Below are positions 46,201-53,791 of a stretch of 64,000 bases of DNA, piece by piece; position 1 is the first letter of the stretch, and every line of letters starts with the position of its first letter. The stretch is from an uncultured Clostridia bacterium (lineage in GTDB: Bacteria; Bacillota; Clostridia; Christensenellales; Pumilibacteraceae): the NCBI GenBank assembly GCA_947581755.1, contig CANPVN010000003.1, positions 30,399 through 94,398 of the forward strand. The letters are read 5' to 3'. The notes below the pieces were generated by a model. The model was not told the DNA's origin and made no database searches. It was given only the letters and a program-made list of their open reading frames with translations. The position numbers and the translations under genes were made by a program.

Positions 46201-46210
46201 CGAACAATAA
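40217..46210 (+). CDS. Giant repeat lipoprotein (InlB repeats, tandem 85-residue modules, BspA repeats)
   Basis: A 1997-residue exported lipoprotein, signal peptide ending VFAAC (Cys25). Residues about 30-330 contain InlB-type repeats (GYTFGGWYDNEAC). From about 410 to 1150 there are roughly nine copies of a module spaced about 75-92 residues apart; each starts with a D-G-x-G core (LDGYDRATYTDENG, LDGFGDSDTSATY, LDDYGYGVYTDENG, VDGHGNAELYM, VDGYGGAAYVDSFG) and a nearby G-x-Y. Residues about 1160-1350 are BspA-type leucine-rich repeats (IGNSAFRQCEYLTKV). The last 640 residues are beta-rich without named domains. No sortase signal, enzyme motif or C-terminal anchor. Likely a surface adhesin or ligand-binding scaffold, possibly controlled by the divergent MarR. 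Confidence 0.82.
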   Translation: MKKSLRLFLPTLIVLMALVTVFAACQPKQYTLSFETFGGTQIGSITAEAGEDIQSSLPLDPVKEGYTFGGWYDNEACTGESVQLPLQMPDKNIKFYAKWNAARKYTLTLDAGEANIENTTFELNAGETISEYLQGIEPVVSGLVFGNWFFEGGSELKPDDKMPSYNIKLVARYKANLSITVYKKGLDGNYGAPETKTSLQWYRETVNVSDVLGEEHFHIADGPSDVTIEKGDNKIDVHLDRNLYTVTFNANIPADCSEFDGEIDSVEALYEATVTLPENAFEAFMYRFAVWGTEADGGTYYHEGEEFTVEGNTEIFAIWDKGYYDKFGGIDILYVLATENTGKVLLSRPFVGEIEGTIDENGRFEITKDGETLSGQISDDGRFVYYREAQVGKYNIYDLYDAEKGTETIELDGYDRATYTDENGEAHSGKYEAVYDNETGDFLGMYRFINEENQGFYFAFQEIEGESVFLKQDQLAGSYFRYELKGVRGENSLFYYTFLVLDGFGSSIIAGYDEDGHVSVSAFGTYKAISGTGIVKARLTLDGIKYDEYTYKLLSLTSDVSVYIEYNKELDREFGGKNGTLKLDGFGDSDTSATYTDEKGETKVGMYVCETYVGSGNKIIRFSSGQETITFKIDGDTFEVVGARDYDEYFRLTDDSKVTSPYLIMDGSGNASMYAPNSKNVLVLVATGTYTQPDAEGISRLSLTVTDEAYAEDFGEYLNIRFILRTQTIIDGTDEREVGVYTVYVGNKTYTFGSQKLVLDDYGYGVYTDENGVIYNGEYFLSEVHEIEGVLDFVVFGEGGEISFRRYFKIQDSDNTFIVLSDEVGSYVISKYGTTNNADRVLFLDGNKGAILYSIDEESGALSIITTGTYNMTDYVYGTFTSASENFEFAIFIDNDETVFTKFDAVFSGDIKNGSDILNLDGYEYAAYYQQSGEDTKFGFYSIMKEGETYLAVFSATDDLGYVYDVMYFELGTDKTFKVRSYEWGEYAGLSAYRSTYEILKVDGHGNAELYMTDKAAQEETLYAQGTYEIYDETIGAYKFDLTTVTDKKDASFVAILATYDGNPVFIKEDGKNAIYVSNFCALEVDGYGGAAYVDSFGIVHSGDYSSMGETLIDFVDSDGQELFIRLDAENKKFEIITNGFVYDGNVLYKYLGEEKNIVIPDEITEIAELSFSTLTAGRYHGLDIETIDLKNVQKIGNSAFRQCEYLTKVTGKSVTELAGACFQSCIELYDIDMPELRIIGEMSFYGCDSIEEVEFDKATFIGAGAFSYMGAITRAKFSVVETVESMAFYDCPYLTEVNLGSAITEIQNEAFEAATETELLVVILETTDIVSFGLNVFAARNDYLIKVPDLETVLKYYKDSDINSEIAVHFAYRTENDGTFYSEYLSRVALHGIFYMYGAPYGVYKLEEDGGVKKLEIYNYSYGDYRLSYTGTIDDNGLSLTSSGYTTYYPIVGGEQYTFTETDTDKKLVFTMGTESQWKVDANWNGSQAQVEYLSGSLYLIDGFYRRSLNINFAEKTFSILSSEFISIVEEYHSSTDSSWILLSQNNEEKTDYSILAAFEGIRDEAGNYLYISDKTSVQLEGTAGNKKFTLAVSFESTNYIITVTLDEANKTFTYDFEMLTKTELVYENYSIVLWFDATDEISEVEFYYNGTKATLMDYSENDGVYIVTVLDRGYEAKYRAEINKLNTECTITQLGKGGSAWIDGVARAAVIVADGKPEFHIFVNKGGRETEAQEVTYIQVQNYYEVTADGEKFYVSYTDGTSRLSVKLVKAQMVYTSDNNVMTLVFDNGGKLVSAKLKLDSVSEELTGKEYIDTYGVTYYRFENGNNVYNVEPHNWDMSLEITVLIRKTVSDGNVTVEYFEDSEGDFDSVISFKTGDQVKTFSTEITDKGILITVGNEYYLLTVGANAAVAQATSKTAVTEDGRYRFTVLVSGNIVIKVTGFEEKSDNSYVSKRVIDSYYNTDGEIIVQVSGYDERFHCLFTVAGDNVSVVINEQ

Positions 46211-46332
46211 AACGCAAAATAACGCAATCGGACAATTCCGACAACAAAAAGGGGATAGCAGAAAGACAGTTATCGATAGAAAATCACAAAAACTTAATTT
46301 TATATCGGAATACACCTTTGGGCGAGTCTCAA

Positions 46333-46364
46333 AAAACAGCGAGGAAAATTCCTCGCTGTTTTTG
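46333..46364. terminator. Bidirectional terminator
   Basis: AAAACAGCGAGGAA / TTCCTCGCTGTTTT stem with a two-base centre, A run before and T run after. It serves the giant lipoprotein gene and the convergent histidine kinase gene. Confidence 0.88.
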
Positions 46365-46384
46365 CATAAAATTTTTTATGACTT

Positions 46385-47722
46385 TCAAAATTCCACGGTG
46401 AAGATGCTACCCTCGCCGAGGGTACTTGTAACTCCGATTTTCCAGCCCGATTTTTGGCAAATCTTCTTTGCGACGGCAAGTCCCAAGCCGAAGCCGCCGT
46501 TTTTGCCGCCGTGCGATTTATCCACCGTGAAGAAGCGCGAGAATACTTTACTCATATTTTCCTCGGCAATGCCGATGCCCGTATCTTCCACTTTAAGCTC
46601 GCGATAGTTCAGCGTTATTGTAATGCTCCCGCCGTCTTTATTGTATTTGATTGCGTTCCGCACCAAATTTCCGAAGATCTCTGTAAGCCTCTCATGGCGG
46701 CTCATAATAGTTACGTTGTCGTCGATGTGTTCTATGATCGTGATATTCCGCTTGTCCGCTTCGGGCTTTAAGGCGAAGATCATCTCCCGCGCGAGCAAAG
46801 AAAAGTCTACTTTATAGGAGGGCAAGTCGTCGCTGTCGAGTTTGCTGTAATTGATAATGCAAGAGATAAGGCTCGAAAGCCGCTCGCTCTGATTAAGAAT
46901 CGTGGAGTATGCAACTTTTTTTTGTTCGTCCGTCATACCGCCCGCGCCCAAAAGCTCGGCATAGCCGCGAATGGAAGTGAGCGGCGTATTCATCTCATGC
47001 GTGACATTGGAAATAAATTCGTCTTTCGAGCTTTGCGCGCGCTCCACAAGTTCTTTTTCTGTCTTGATCTCGTCCATTTGACGGGCAATATTGCGGTTGC
47101 GCTCGTTTAAGATATCGGCAATCGGTTTTAGTTCCGAATATTTGCTTTTGACCTCACCGCCCGCCGACGCTTCTTTGGTAATGCTCTTTACGGGGGACAA
47201 AATGAAATGCGTGGAGAGAAAGGCAAACGCGATACAGAGGACGACCATAATTCCCGCGAATTGCAAAAAGCTCGGCAGCGTACGCACAAAGATCTTCCAG
47301 GAAGAATCGGTCGGCACGGCAATACGGACAAGAAAAGTTTCGAAATTCTTACAGTAATAGACCATGTTTTTGCCGAGAGTGGAGCTACTTCGCACGGCAA
47401 AGCCCTCGCCGTGAAAGATTGCGTCTTTGATTTCCTCGCGTTCCCCGTGATTTTCGAGATCGCCTTCCACTTCGCTGTCACCGAGGACATTTCCCTGTGC
47501 GTCCATTATCGTGACGCGAGCGTCGTGCAACTTCTCGGAGAATGCCTTTGCGCCCGCTTCGTCGTGCGTAAAGCTATCGTCGAAAGCGTTCATATACACG
47601 CTTAAAAATTCTTTGCTGTCGGTAATCGAAGAATTGTAATATATTTGCGTAGATGCAATACCGAAAAGCAGTACGCTTAAAATCGTAATAGCGAAAGATA
47701 AAAGCCATATACGCCATTTCAT
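46385..47722 (-). CDS. phoR: Sensor histidine kinase, PhoR-like
   Basis: A 445-residue membrane sensor kinase. Transmembrane helices at about 7-28 and 151-174 flank an extracytoplasmic domain. A HAMP-like linker and coiled coil lead to the H box SNVTHEMNTPLTS with phosphoacceptor His242, then N box NLVRNAIKYNKDGG, and G boxes DTGIGIAEE and GGFGLGLAVAKKI. Its ATG overlaps the response regulator stop. Placement beside pst genes suggests control of the phosphate regulon; the symbol is given by context and not by a specific motif. Confidence 0.85.
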   Translation of the reverse strand: MKWRIWLLSFAITILSVLLFGIASTQIYYNSSITDSKEFLSVYMNAFDDSFTHDEAGAKAFSEKLHDARVTIMDAQGNVLGDSEVEGDLENHGEREEIKDAIFHGEGFAVRSSSTLGKNMVYYCKNFETFLVRIAVPTDSSWKIFVRTLPSFLQFAGIMVVLCIAFAFLSTHFILSPVKSITKEASAGGEVKSKYSELKPIADILNERNRNIARQMDEIKTEKELVERAQSSKDEFISNVTHEMNTPLTSIRGYAELLGAGGMTDEQKKVAYSTILNQSERLSSLISCIINYSKLDSDDLPSYKVDFSLLAREMIFALKPEADKRNITIIEHIDDNVTIMSRHERLTEIFGNLVRNAIKYNKDGGSITITLNYRELKVEDTGIGIAEENMSKVFSRFFTVDKSHGGKNGGFGLGLAVAKKICQKSGWKIGVTSTLGEGSIFTVEF

Positions 47723-48360
47723 AATTTGTACCCCACACCGAATACGGTTTCGATTTGTACGCCCAATTTGCGGAGGCGGGCGACGTGATTATCGAGGGTG
47801 CGCGTTTCGCCCGTTTCATAGCCCCATACCGCCGTCAGAAGTTTCTCCCTCGATAAAACCTTGCCTTGATTTTCCATAAAACACTTCAAAAGTTCAAACT
47901 CTTTTCGGTTGAGCGAAATAGACTCTCCACCGATCTCGCAGGCGAAAGTTTCCGTATCGAGCGTGATATTTTGCGCCGTAAGCACAGTCGGTTTTTGCTT
48001 TCCGCGAAGCCGCGCATTGACGCGGGCAACGAGTTCCAACACCGAAAACGGCTTTGCAATATAATCGTCCGCGCCCATATTCAAGCCGTTTACTTTATCC
48101 TCTTCTTTCGAGAGTGCGGAGAGCATGATACAGCTCACCGACGGATATTTCTGTTTGAGAAAGCGGAGCGCGTCAAGACCGCTCCCGTCGGGCAGCATAA
48201 TATCGAGAAGCGCGACGTCGGGAAGTTCCTTTTCGAGCGCGTCCCGAAATGCTTTCAGCGTAGAGAACGACGAAAACTTGAAATCGTTCATTTCAAGCGC
48301 GACCTTGATAAGTCCGCAAATACTTGTATCATCTTCCAATAAAAACACTTTTCCTTTCAT
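47719..48360 (-). CDS. phoP: OmpR/PhoB-family response regulator
   Basis: A 213-residue two-component regulator. Receiver domain: acidic pair E9-D10-D11, phosphoacceptor D53 in LLDIMLPDGSG, and Lys in AKPFSV. A winged-helix DNA-binding domain follows, with the LNRKEFELLKCFMENQGKVLSRE and VWGYETGETRTLDNHVARLR signatures. The ATG at 48360 gives the standard N-terminus. A TATAAT box ends six bases upstream, as in the peptidase E gene, so its own transcript may be leaderless; read-through from pstB would add the AAAGGTGG site. Phosphate response is inferred from the neighbouring pst genes. Confidence 0.87.
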   Translation of the reverse strand: MKGKVFLLEDDTSICGLIKVALEMNDFKFSSFSTLKAFRDALEKELPDVALLDIMLPDGSGLDALRFLKQKYPSVSCIMLSALSKEEDKVNGLNMGADDYIAKPFSVLELVARVNARLRGKQKPTVLTAQNITLDTETFACEIGGESISLNRKEFELLKCFMENQGKVLSREKLLTAVWGYETGETRTLDNHVARLRKLGVQIETVFGVGYKL

Positions 48361-48366
48361 AGCTCT

Positions 48367-48396
48367 ATTATACCACCTTTCAAAAACTTTGGGCAA
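48367..48396 (-). promoter_or_regulatory. Leaderless-type promoter of response regulator gene
   Basis: Minus-strand TTGCCC (48391-48396), 18-base spacer, TATAAT (48367-48372), six bases, then ATG. The ribosome-site-like AAAGGTGG lies inside the promoter and would be absent from a transcript starting at the ATG. Confidence 0.55.
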
Positions 48397-48410
48397 GCGT
48401 TCGGCAAGTA

Positions 48411-49199
48411 TCAACCGAAGCGGCCGTTGATATAATCATCAGTCCGTTTATCCTGCGGGTGGGAGAAAATCTCTTTCGTTTCGTTCATCTCTATCATCTC
48501 GCCAAGCAGAAAATACGCCGTAAAGTCGGCAATACGGAACGCCTGTTGCATATTGTGCGTGACCATGATGACCGTCATGCGCTTTTTAAGTTCCAAGCAG
48601 AGTTCCTCGATTTTTCCCGTAGAAATGGGATCGAGCGCGCTTGTCGGCTCGTCCATAAGAAGAATTTGCGGCTCGACTGCCAAAGCCCTTGCAATGCACA
48701 GCCTTTGCTGTTGTCCGCCCGAAAGTCCCAAAGCGGACTTACTCAGTCTGTCTTTCACTTCGACCCACATTGCCGCGCCTTTTAAGGAGCTTTCCACAAT
48801 GCCGTCCAAATCTTCCTTTTTGCGGATGCCGAACGTGCGCGGCCCGTAGGCGATATTGTCATACACGCTCATCGCAAGGGGATTGGGACGTTGAAAGACC
48901 ATTCCGACGTTTTTCCTCAGCCGCGCCAAATCGCACCGCCTGTCATAGATATTCTCGCTCCCGATCTTTATTTCACCCGTGATTTTACAGCCCTCAACGA
49001 GATCGTTCATTCGATTAAGGCTTTTGATGAGCGTTGATTTTCCGCAACCCGAAGGTCCGATAAGGGCGGTAAGTTTGTTTTTGGGAAACTCCATAAACAC
49101 GCTTTTGAGGGCGTGAAAACTACCGTAATATAAATTCATTTCCTTAATGGAAACGGCGGTATCTCCCGCAATTTCAAAGGGCAATATTTGATTTTTCAA
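48411..49199 (-). CDS. pstB: Phosphate ABC transporter ATP-binding protein PstB
   Basis: A 262-residue ABC ATPase energising high-affinity phosphate uptake. Walker [10 protein letters not shown] (near 48-56), Q-loop [12 protein letters not shown], signature LSGGQQQRL and Walker [13 protein letters not shown] are intact. The [11 protein letters not shown] segment is typical of PstB. The ATG overlaps the stop of the fused permease gene by four bases. It stops 51 bases before the response regulator gene. Confidence 0.96.
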   Translation of the reverse strand: MKNQILPFEIAGDTAVSIKEMNLYYGSFHALKSVFMEFPKNKLTALIGPSGCGKSTLIKSLNRMNDLVEGCKITGEIKIGSENIYDRRCDLARLRKNVGMVFQRPNPLAMSVYDNIAYGPRTFGIRKKEDLDGIVESSLKGAAMWVEVKDRLSKSALGLSGGQQQRLCIARALAVEPQILLMDEPTSALDPISTGKIEELCLELKKRMTVIMVTHNMQQAFRIADFTAYFLLGEMIEMNETKEIFSHPQDKRTDDYINGRFG

Positions 49200-50950
49200 C
49201 TTCTTTTCCTCCTTCCAAACCTCTCCACAAGGGAAACGAGTAAATTCAACACAATGACGAATACGAGCAGAACGCTTGCCGTCGCATAGGCTTCATTCAC
49301 TTGCAAGCCGTTCGACATAAACTTCCAAACAAGGACGGAAAAACTCGCCGCGCTGTCCGAAAACCCCTGCGGAATAAAGGTAGAAGTCGAGCCGACGGTG
49401 AAAATAAGCGCCGCGCTTTCGTTCACGATCCGACCGACGGAGAGAATGACCGATGTCACAATGCCCGAAATCGCTTGCGGAAGCACGACCTTAAAGACGG
49501 TGCGAAGTTTCCCCGCGCCGAGAGCGTAACTTGCTTCTCGCATACTGTCGGGGACTTCCGAAAGGCTCTGCTCCGTGCTTCTGATGATCGTGGGCAGAAT
49601 GATAAGCGCAAGCGTAATGCCGCCCGCCGCTATCGAGTAGCCGAAGCCGAGTGCCTGCACGAAAAACACCATGCCGAACAGCCCGAAAATGATAGAGGGA
49701 ATGCCCGCAAGGGTATCGACGAACAGCCGCACGATTTTGACAAACGTCCCGCGCTTTGCATACTCATTGAGATAGATCGCCGCGCCTACTCCGAGCGGCA
49801 AAGCAATAAGTAGAGCAAGCCCGATAAGCATGAGCGTGGAAACGAACGCGGGCGCAAGCGTTGTGTGCGCGTTGCCGCTTTTCCCGAACAAGAAGTCAAG
49901 ACTTAAATTCGGAATACCTTTCACAAACACAAAGCATACGATAAAGCACAGTAAAAAGGCGACGAGAACGGCGACGATCCACGAGAGGATCCAAAGGACA
50001 TCCTGTCCGCTTCCCGTGCGCCGATAACTTTTGAGATCGTTTGGATTTCCTTCTTTCAGCCTTCTCGAAAAGAATTTGTTTCCCTCGCGCGGCTTTTTTA
50101 CCGCCAAGAGAAGAAGATTGAGCGCAAGAACGAAAAGAAGCAATACGAAGCCGTCTGCAATGAGCGCCGACCGTTCGGCGGGAGCGGCATAGCCCCAATT
50201 CTGAACGATATTGCTCGTGAGCGTCGTAAACGGAACGAACGCGCCCCACGGATAGCCAGTGCCGTTTCCGACGATCATCTGCACCGCCATAGTTTCACCC
50301 ACGGCTCTGCCTACGCCGAGAATGACCGCAGACACAACGCCGCTCTTTGCCGCGGGGAACAGAACTTTCCAAACCGCTTGATTTTTGGTTCCGCCGAGCG
50401 CAAGCGCGCCCTCGTAGTAGTGCATGGGTACGGATTCCAAACTGTTTTTCGTAATGGACGTAATCGTAGGTAGTATCATGACAGAGAGAATGAGCGTACA
50501 GGCGAGAAGTCCGAACCCCGCGTTTGTGGGATGAAAAATATCGACGAGAAGCGGCATTAAAAACTTGTAACCGAACAGCCCATAGACAATGGACGGGATC
50601 CCCGCAAGCAAATTGACGATTTGCGTGTATATTTTTTTCAGCTTTTTCGGGCAGTAGAACACAAGCCATACCGCCGTAAAAATCGCAAGCGTTCCGCCCA
50701 AAGCAACGGCGCAAAGCGTTAAAATGAATGTTCCTACTATCATTCGCCATATTCCGAACACACCGCTCTTTGCCGACCAAACGCTTCCGAAAATAAAATT
50801 GAAGAAGCCGACGTTTTGAAAAGCGGGTATGCTCGCATACAGAAGATAGCCGATAATCGTAAATACCGCAAGGACGGAGACCGTCGCAAGAACAGCAAAG
50901 ATTGCTTTTGCGATGATCTCTTTTGACGGTTTATGTAAAGCCATAGTCAT
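49196..50950 (-). CDS. pstCA: Fused phosphate permease PstC-PstA
   Basis: A single 584-residue chain containing both permease subunits that are normally separate proteins. Residues 1-285 are PstC-like, with the coupling loop [20 protein letters not shown] near 181-200. A charged linker occupies about 286-317 ([18 protein letters not shown]). Residues 318-584 are PstA-like, with the coupling loop [20 protein letters not shown] near 470. Each half shows about six hydrophobic segments and a conserved [12 protein letters not shown] or [12 protein letters not shown] segment. No internal stop separates them. The frame also allows an ATG at 50944. It follows pstS by one base and overlaps pstB by four. 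Confidence 0.93.
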   Translation of the reverse strand: MTMALHKPSKEIIAKAIFAVLATVSVLAVFTIIGYLLYASIPAFQNVGFFNFIFGSVWSAKSGVFGIWRMIVGTFILTLCAVALGGTLAIFTAVWLVFYCPKKLKKIYTQIVNLLAGIPSIVYGLFGYKFLMPLLVDIFHPTNAGFGLLACTLILSVMILPTITSITKNSLESVPMHYYEGALALGGTKNQAVWKVLFPAAKSGVVSAVILGVGRAVGETMAVQMIVGNGTGYPWGAFVPFTTLTSNIVQNWGYAAPAERSALIADGFVLLLFVLALNLLLLAVKKPREGNKFFSRRLKEGNPNDLKSYRRTGSGQDVLWILSWIVAVLVAFLLCFIVCFVFVKGIPNLSLDFLFGKSGNAHTTLAPAFVSTLMLIGLALLIALPLGVGAAIYLNEYAKRGTFVKIVRLFVDTLAGIPSIIFGLFGMVFFVQALGFGYSIAAGGITLALIILPTIIRSTEQSLSEVPDSMREASYALGAGKLRTVFKVVLPQAISGIVTSVILSVGRIVNESAALIFTVGSTSTFIPQGFSDSAASFSVLVWKFMSNGLQVNEAYATASVLLVFVIVLNLLVSLVERFGRRKRS

Positions 50951-50951
50951 A

Positions 50952-51746
50952 TTATTTGATTGAGATATAGCCCTCGCGCGCGATGACTTCCTGCGCCGCG
51001 TCGCTCATAATGTAGTCATAGAAGCCTTTCGCCGCGTCGGAAAGTGTTTTTCCGTCTTTCACAACGATGATGAACGGGCGTTGAAGCGCATAAGCGCCGC
51101 CGATGATATTGTCGTAATTGCAAGCGATCCCGTCCAATGTGACCGCTTTTACTGCCTCGGAAAGACTTCCGTAGGAAATGTAGCCGAGGCTGTTTACGGT
51201 TCCTTGTATCGCCTCGATCACGTTTCCCGTTTCGGCAAGCGTCGCAACGCTCTTATGATAGCCGTTCTCAATTCCCATCAATTCGTCGAACGCCGAGCGC
51301 GTTCCGCTCGAAGTGTCCCGTCCGATTCCCGCCGTTATCGTGGTATTCGGAATAGGAGTACCGTTTTCAAAGAGCGCTTTTACGTCCGCTTTCGTGACAT
51401 TAGTGACCGCGCAATCTTTTCCGACAACGAGCGCAATGCCGTCCATGCAGAGAGTAACGCCCGTAATTCCCGTTTCGTCCGCTTTGAGCGCGCGGGACGA
51501 CATACCGAAGTCGTTCAGTCCGTTTTGCGTATCGCTGATTCCCTCGCCCGACGAGGACATATTGACCGTGATCCTCACGTCATGCGTCTTTTCGTATTCC
51601 GCCGCGAGAACTTCCATGAGCGGCGTCACCGACGACGAACCCGAAACGGTGATCGTCTCGCCGTTCCTTGCGCACCCCGCGAAGGCTCCCAAACTTGCAA
51701 CCATAATTGCTACACACAGTAGCGTTGCAAAAATTCCTTTTTTCAT
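50952..51746 (-). CDS. pstS: Phosphate-binding lipoprotein PstS
   Basis: A 264-residue extracellular solute-binding lipoprotein. The signal peptide ends GAFAGC with Cys25 lipidated. Phosphate-site motifs are ISVSGSSSV-like TVSGSSSVTPLM and RDTSSGTRSAFDE, matching the two phosphate-contact loops of PstS. AGGAGG lies ten bases before the ATG. It is the first gene of the minus-strand phosphate block and hands phosphate to the fused permease. Confidence 0.94.
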   Translation of the reverse strand: MKKGIFATLLCVAIMVASLGAFAGCARNGETITVSGSSSVTPLMEVLAAEYEKTHDVRITVNMSSSGEGISDTQNGLNDFGMSSRALKADETGITGVTLCMDGIALVVGKDCAVTNVTKADVKALFENGTPIPNTTITAGIGRDTSSGTRSAFDELMGIENGYHKSVATLAETGNVIEAIQGTVNSLGYISYGSLSEAVKAVTLDGIACNYDNIIGGAYALQRPFIIVVKDGKTLSDAAKGFYDYIMSDAAQEVIAREGYISIK

Positions 51747-51781
51747 TTTTCTTTGTTCCTCCTGTTTTGTATTGTGCCTTC

Positions 51782-51840
51782 ATTGTAGTCATTAGAGGTA
51801 ACAAACTTTCGCACAAAGTTGTAATAAAAACGTAAAATCA
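51782..51840 (-). promoter_or_regulatory. Possible pst promoter and PhoP-type sites
   Basis: On the minus strand a TACAAT box (51782-51787) lies upstream of pstS. Further upstream two TTAC half-sites are 11 bases apart, a spacing typical of PhoP boxes. No good -35 box is present, as is common for activator-dependent promoters. Rest of the 314-base gap holds the promoter of the opposite gene. Confidence 0.3.
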
Positions 51841-51973
51841 CTTTCGGCAAGCCACTCACGCCGAGAAAAAATTTTCGATAAAAATTTTGAAAACGACAGA
51901 CTTTCGGAAGTAAAATAAAAAAGCGGTTTGATTAATCGCAAAAGCGTATTCATAAATACGATTCTTTTACGCC

Positions 51974-52002
51974 TTGACAAAACATATAATATGAGATATA
52001 AT
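51974..52002 (+). promoter_or_regulatory. Consensus promoter of the LUD-domain gene
   Basis: TTGACA 51974-51979, 17-base spacer, TATAAT 51997-52002: perfect boxes. Confidence 0.88.
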
Positions 52003-52060
52003 TTTACGGTAAAAGATATACCGTCGGCATAAATAAAAGGAAGGAAAGCGAGGTAAAACA

Positions 52061-52705
52061 ATGATCAAAAAATATTTTGATAAAAGAAATACTCTTTACG
52101 GCGAACAAATTATCAAGGCTCTCGAGAAGAGGGGATTCGAGGCATATTATTGTGTAGATTGCGTCTCTGCGCGTGACAAGGCGTTATCGTTGATACCCAA
52201 AACTCATTCCGTCTCTTGGGGCGGCTCCATGACGCTTTCCGAGATAGGACTACTTCAAGCGCTTGCAAGCGAGGGCTATAATATCATCGACAGAGACGAA
52301 GCAAAAACTCCCGCGGAACGAACCGAGATGATGAAAAGATCCTTAACGGCGGACACTTTTTTGATGAGTTCCAACGCAATTACCGAGGACGGAATGTTGC
52401 TTAATGTTGACGGAAGGGGAAACAGAGTGGCTGCGCTTACTTTCGGTCCCGAAAATGTCATAGTGGTTGTCGGTATCAATAAAGTTGTAAGGAATATCGA
52501 CGATGCGGTTTATCGTATCAAGACGACGGCGGCTCCACTCAACATGGCAAGATTCGAGGGGCTTGAGACTCCCTGTAAATTGACGGGGAAATGCGCCGAA
52601 TGTACAAGCGCCGACTGTATTTGCGCGCATTGGGTGGTGACGCGTCTTTGCCGTCCCGCAAAACGAATAAAAGTTATTCTTGTAGGAGAAGAGTTGGGAT
52701 TTTAG
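52061..52705 (+). CDS. LUD-domain (LutC-like) lactate utilisation protein
   Basis: A 214-residue protein with the LUD domain found in LutB/LutC. The core is SVSWGGSMTLSEIGL, TADTFLMSSNAITEDGMLLNVDGRGNRVAALTFGPENVIVVVG. A Cys cluster (CKLTGKCAECTSADCIC) near the C-terminus could bind a metal or iron-sulfur centre. In this subfamily the gene often stands alone, as here, without lutA/lutB, so participation in lactate oxidation is doubtful. It has a strong promoter, and the ATG at 52061 follows GCGAGG. Confidence 0.87.
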   Translation: MIKKYFDKRNTLYGEQIIKALEKRGFEAYYCVDCVSARDKALSLIPKTHSVSWGGSMTLSEIGLLQALASEGYNIIDRDEAKTPAERTEMMKRSLTADTFLMSSNAITEDGMLLNVDGRGNRVAALTFGPENVIVVVGINKVVRNIDDAVYRIKTTAAPLNMARFEGLETPCKLTGKCAECTSADCICAHWVVTRLCRPAKRIKVILVGEELGF

Positions 52706-52786
52706 CATGACCGTCGAAGCGTTACCGATTGCAAATACAAAGGGCGGCTTCGATAAAAAAGAGTCTCGGATAAACCCCGACGGAAC

Positions 52787-53551
52787 ATGAAAATGAGAGA
52801 AATTATAGAGCAAAAACTTGCGGAAATAGAAGAAAAAGAGAATATCCGCATTTTGCATTGTGTGGAATCGGGCAGTCGCGCCTGGGGATTTGCCTCACCC
52901 GACAGCGATTATGACGTGCGTTTTATTTATTTGCGTCCGCGAGAATTTTATCTTCGTCTTGAAAAAACTTCGGATGTGATAGAATGGCAACTTGACGAGA
53001 CTCTTGATATAAACGGTTGGGATGTTCAAAAGGCGTTGCGTCTGCTTCACAAATCCAATCCCACGCTTTTCGAATGGAACTCCTCTCCGATAGTTTACAA
53101 GACCACACGGAAGTGGAAGGCGATTTCCGATATAATCGACGAATATTTTATGCAAAAGCACGCTCTGTATCATTATCTTAGTACGGCAAAAAGCAACTAT
53201 CGAGAGTATCTGAAGGGCGAGATCGTCAAACTCAAAAAATATTTTTATGTGCTTCGCCCCTTGCTTGCTTGTAAATGGATTTTGAAAAAGGGAACTCCGC
53301 CTCCCATGCGATTCGACATTCTCCTTAACGAGTTTCTTTCCGAACCGTTGAAGTCCGAGGTAGAGACTCTTATCGCATTAAAGACGTATTCTCCCGAGAC
53401 AAAGGAAATTCCCCGCGTCAAAATTCTTAATGACTATATGGACGAGGAGATAGCGGAAATCAAGACAATACTCGATGAGTGTCCCGCGGATACTCCGTCG
53501 AATTGGGACGATCTCGACAAGGCGTTTCTTTCTCTGTTCTCGAGTCGATAA
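52787..53551 (+). CDS. Nucleotidyltransferase of the YcgL/RlaP type
   Basis: A 254-residue protein with a polymerase-beta-type nucleotidyltransferase fold. The signature is ESGSRAWGFASPDSDYDVRFIY, where GSRAWG is the glycine-serine motif and the two Asp of DSDYD bind metal. The remainder, with PTLFEWNSSPIVY and a long helical C-terminus, matches the PF10127 family (Bacillus YcgL). RNA- or nucleotide-directed activity is assumed; substrate unknown. There is no strong ribosome site; ATG 52787 or 52793 are both possible. It stops 45 bases before the B12-operon promoter. Confidence 0.82.
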   Translation: MKMREIIEQKLAEIEEKENIRILHCVESGSRAWGFASPDSDYDVRFIYLRPREFYLRLEKTSDVIEWQLDETLDINGWDVQKALRLLHKSNPTLFEWNSSPIVYKTTRKWKAISDIIDEYFMQKHALYHYLSTAKSNYREYLKGEIVKLKKYFYVLRPLLACKWILKKGTPPPMRFDILLNEFLSEPLKSEVETLIALKTYSPETKEIPRVKILNDYMDEEIAEIKTILDECPADTPSNWDDLDKAFLSLFSSR

Positions 53552-53595
53552 TACGATGTTTTGCAAGATTTATCTTTGCGTTACTTGATTTTTCA

Positions 53596-53624
53596 TTGAC
53601 AAAGCAGAGCAAAAGTGTTATAGT
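53596..53624 (+). promoter_or_regulatory. Promoter of the cobalamin-riboswitch operon
   Basis: TTGACA 53596-53601, 17-base spacer, TATAGT 53619-53624. Transcription should start near 53631, just before the aptamer. Confidence 0.85.
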
Positions 53625-53645
53625 ATAAGCAATTGAATATATAAA

Positions 53646-53766
53646 AAACTGCGGTTCGAAAGACCTAAGTCCGAGTAGATCAAAAGGGAATCCGGTTAAA
53701 GTCCGGAGCAACCGTCATTACCGTAATTGTCCGTTTGGGGCAAAAGTCGGGTTACTGCCGCAGATT
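53646..53766 (+). ncRNA. Cobalamin (B12) riboswitch aptamer
   Basis: The conserved core AAAAGGGAA is followed by CCGGTTAAAGTCCGG (the GGU...UCC hairpin) and GCAACC. The B12-box equivalent AGTCGGGTTACTGCC lies near the 3' end. The closing P1 stem is CTGCGG (53649-53654) with CCGCAG (53758-53763). Binding of adenosylcobalamin or another cobalamin normally switches uptake and synthesis genes off. The downstream genes supply the regulatory logic of a B12 uptake operon. Confidence 0.85.
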
Positions 53767-53791
53767 TAAGATTGTCACATTTTTTGGACGA

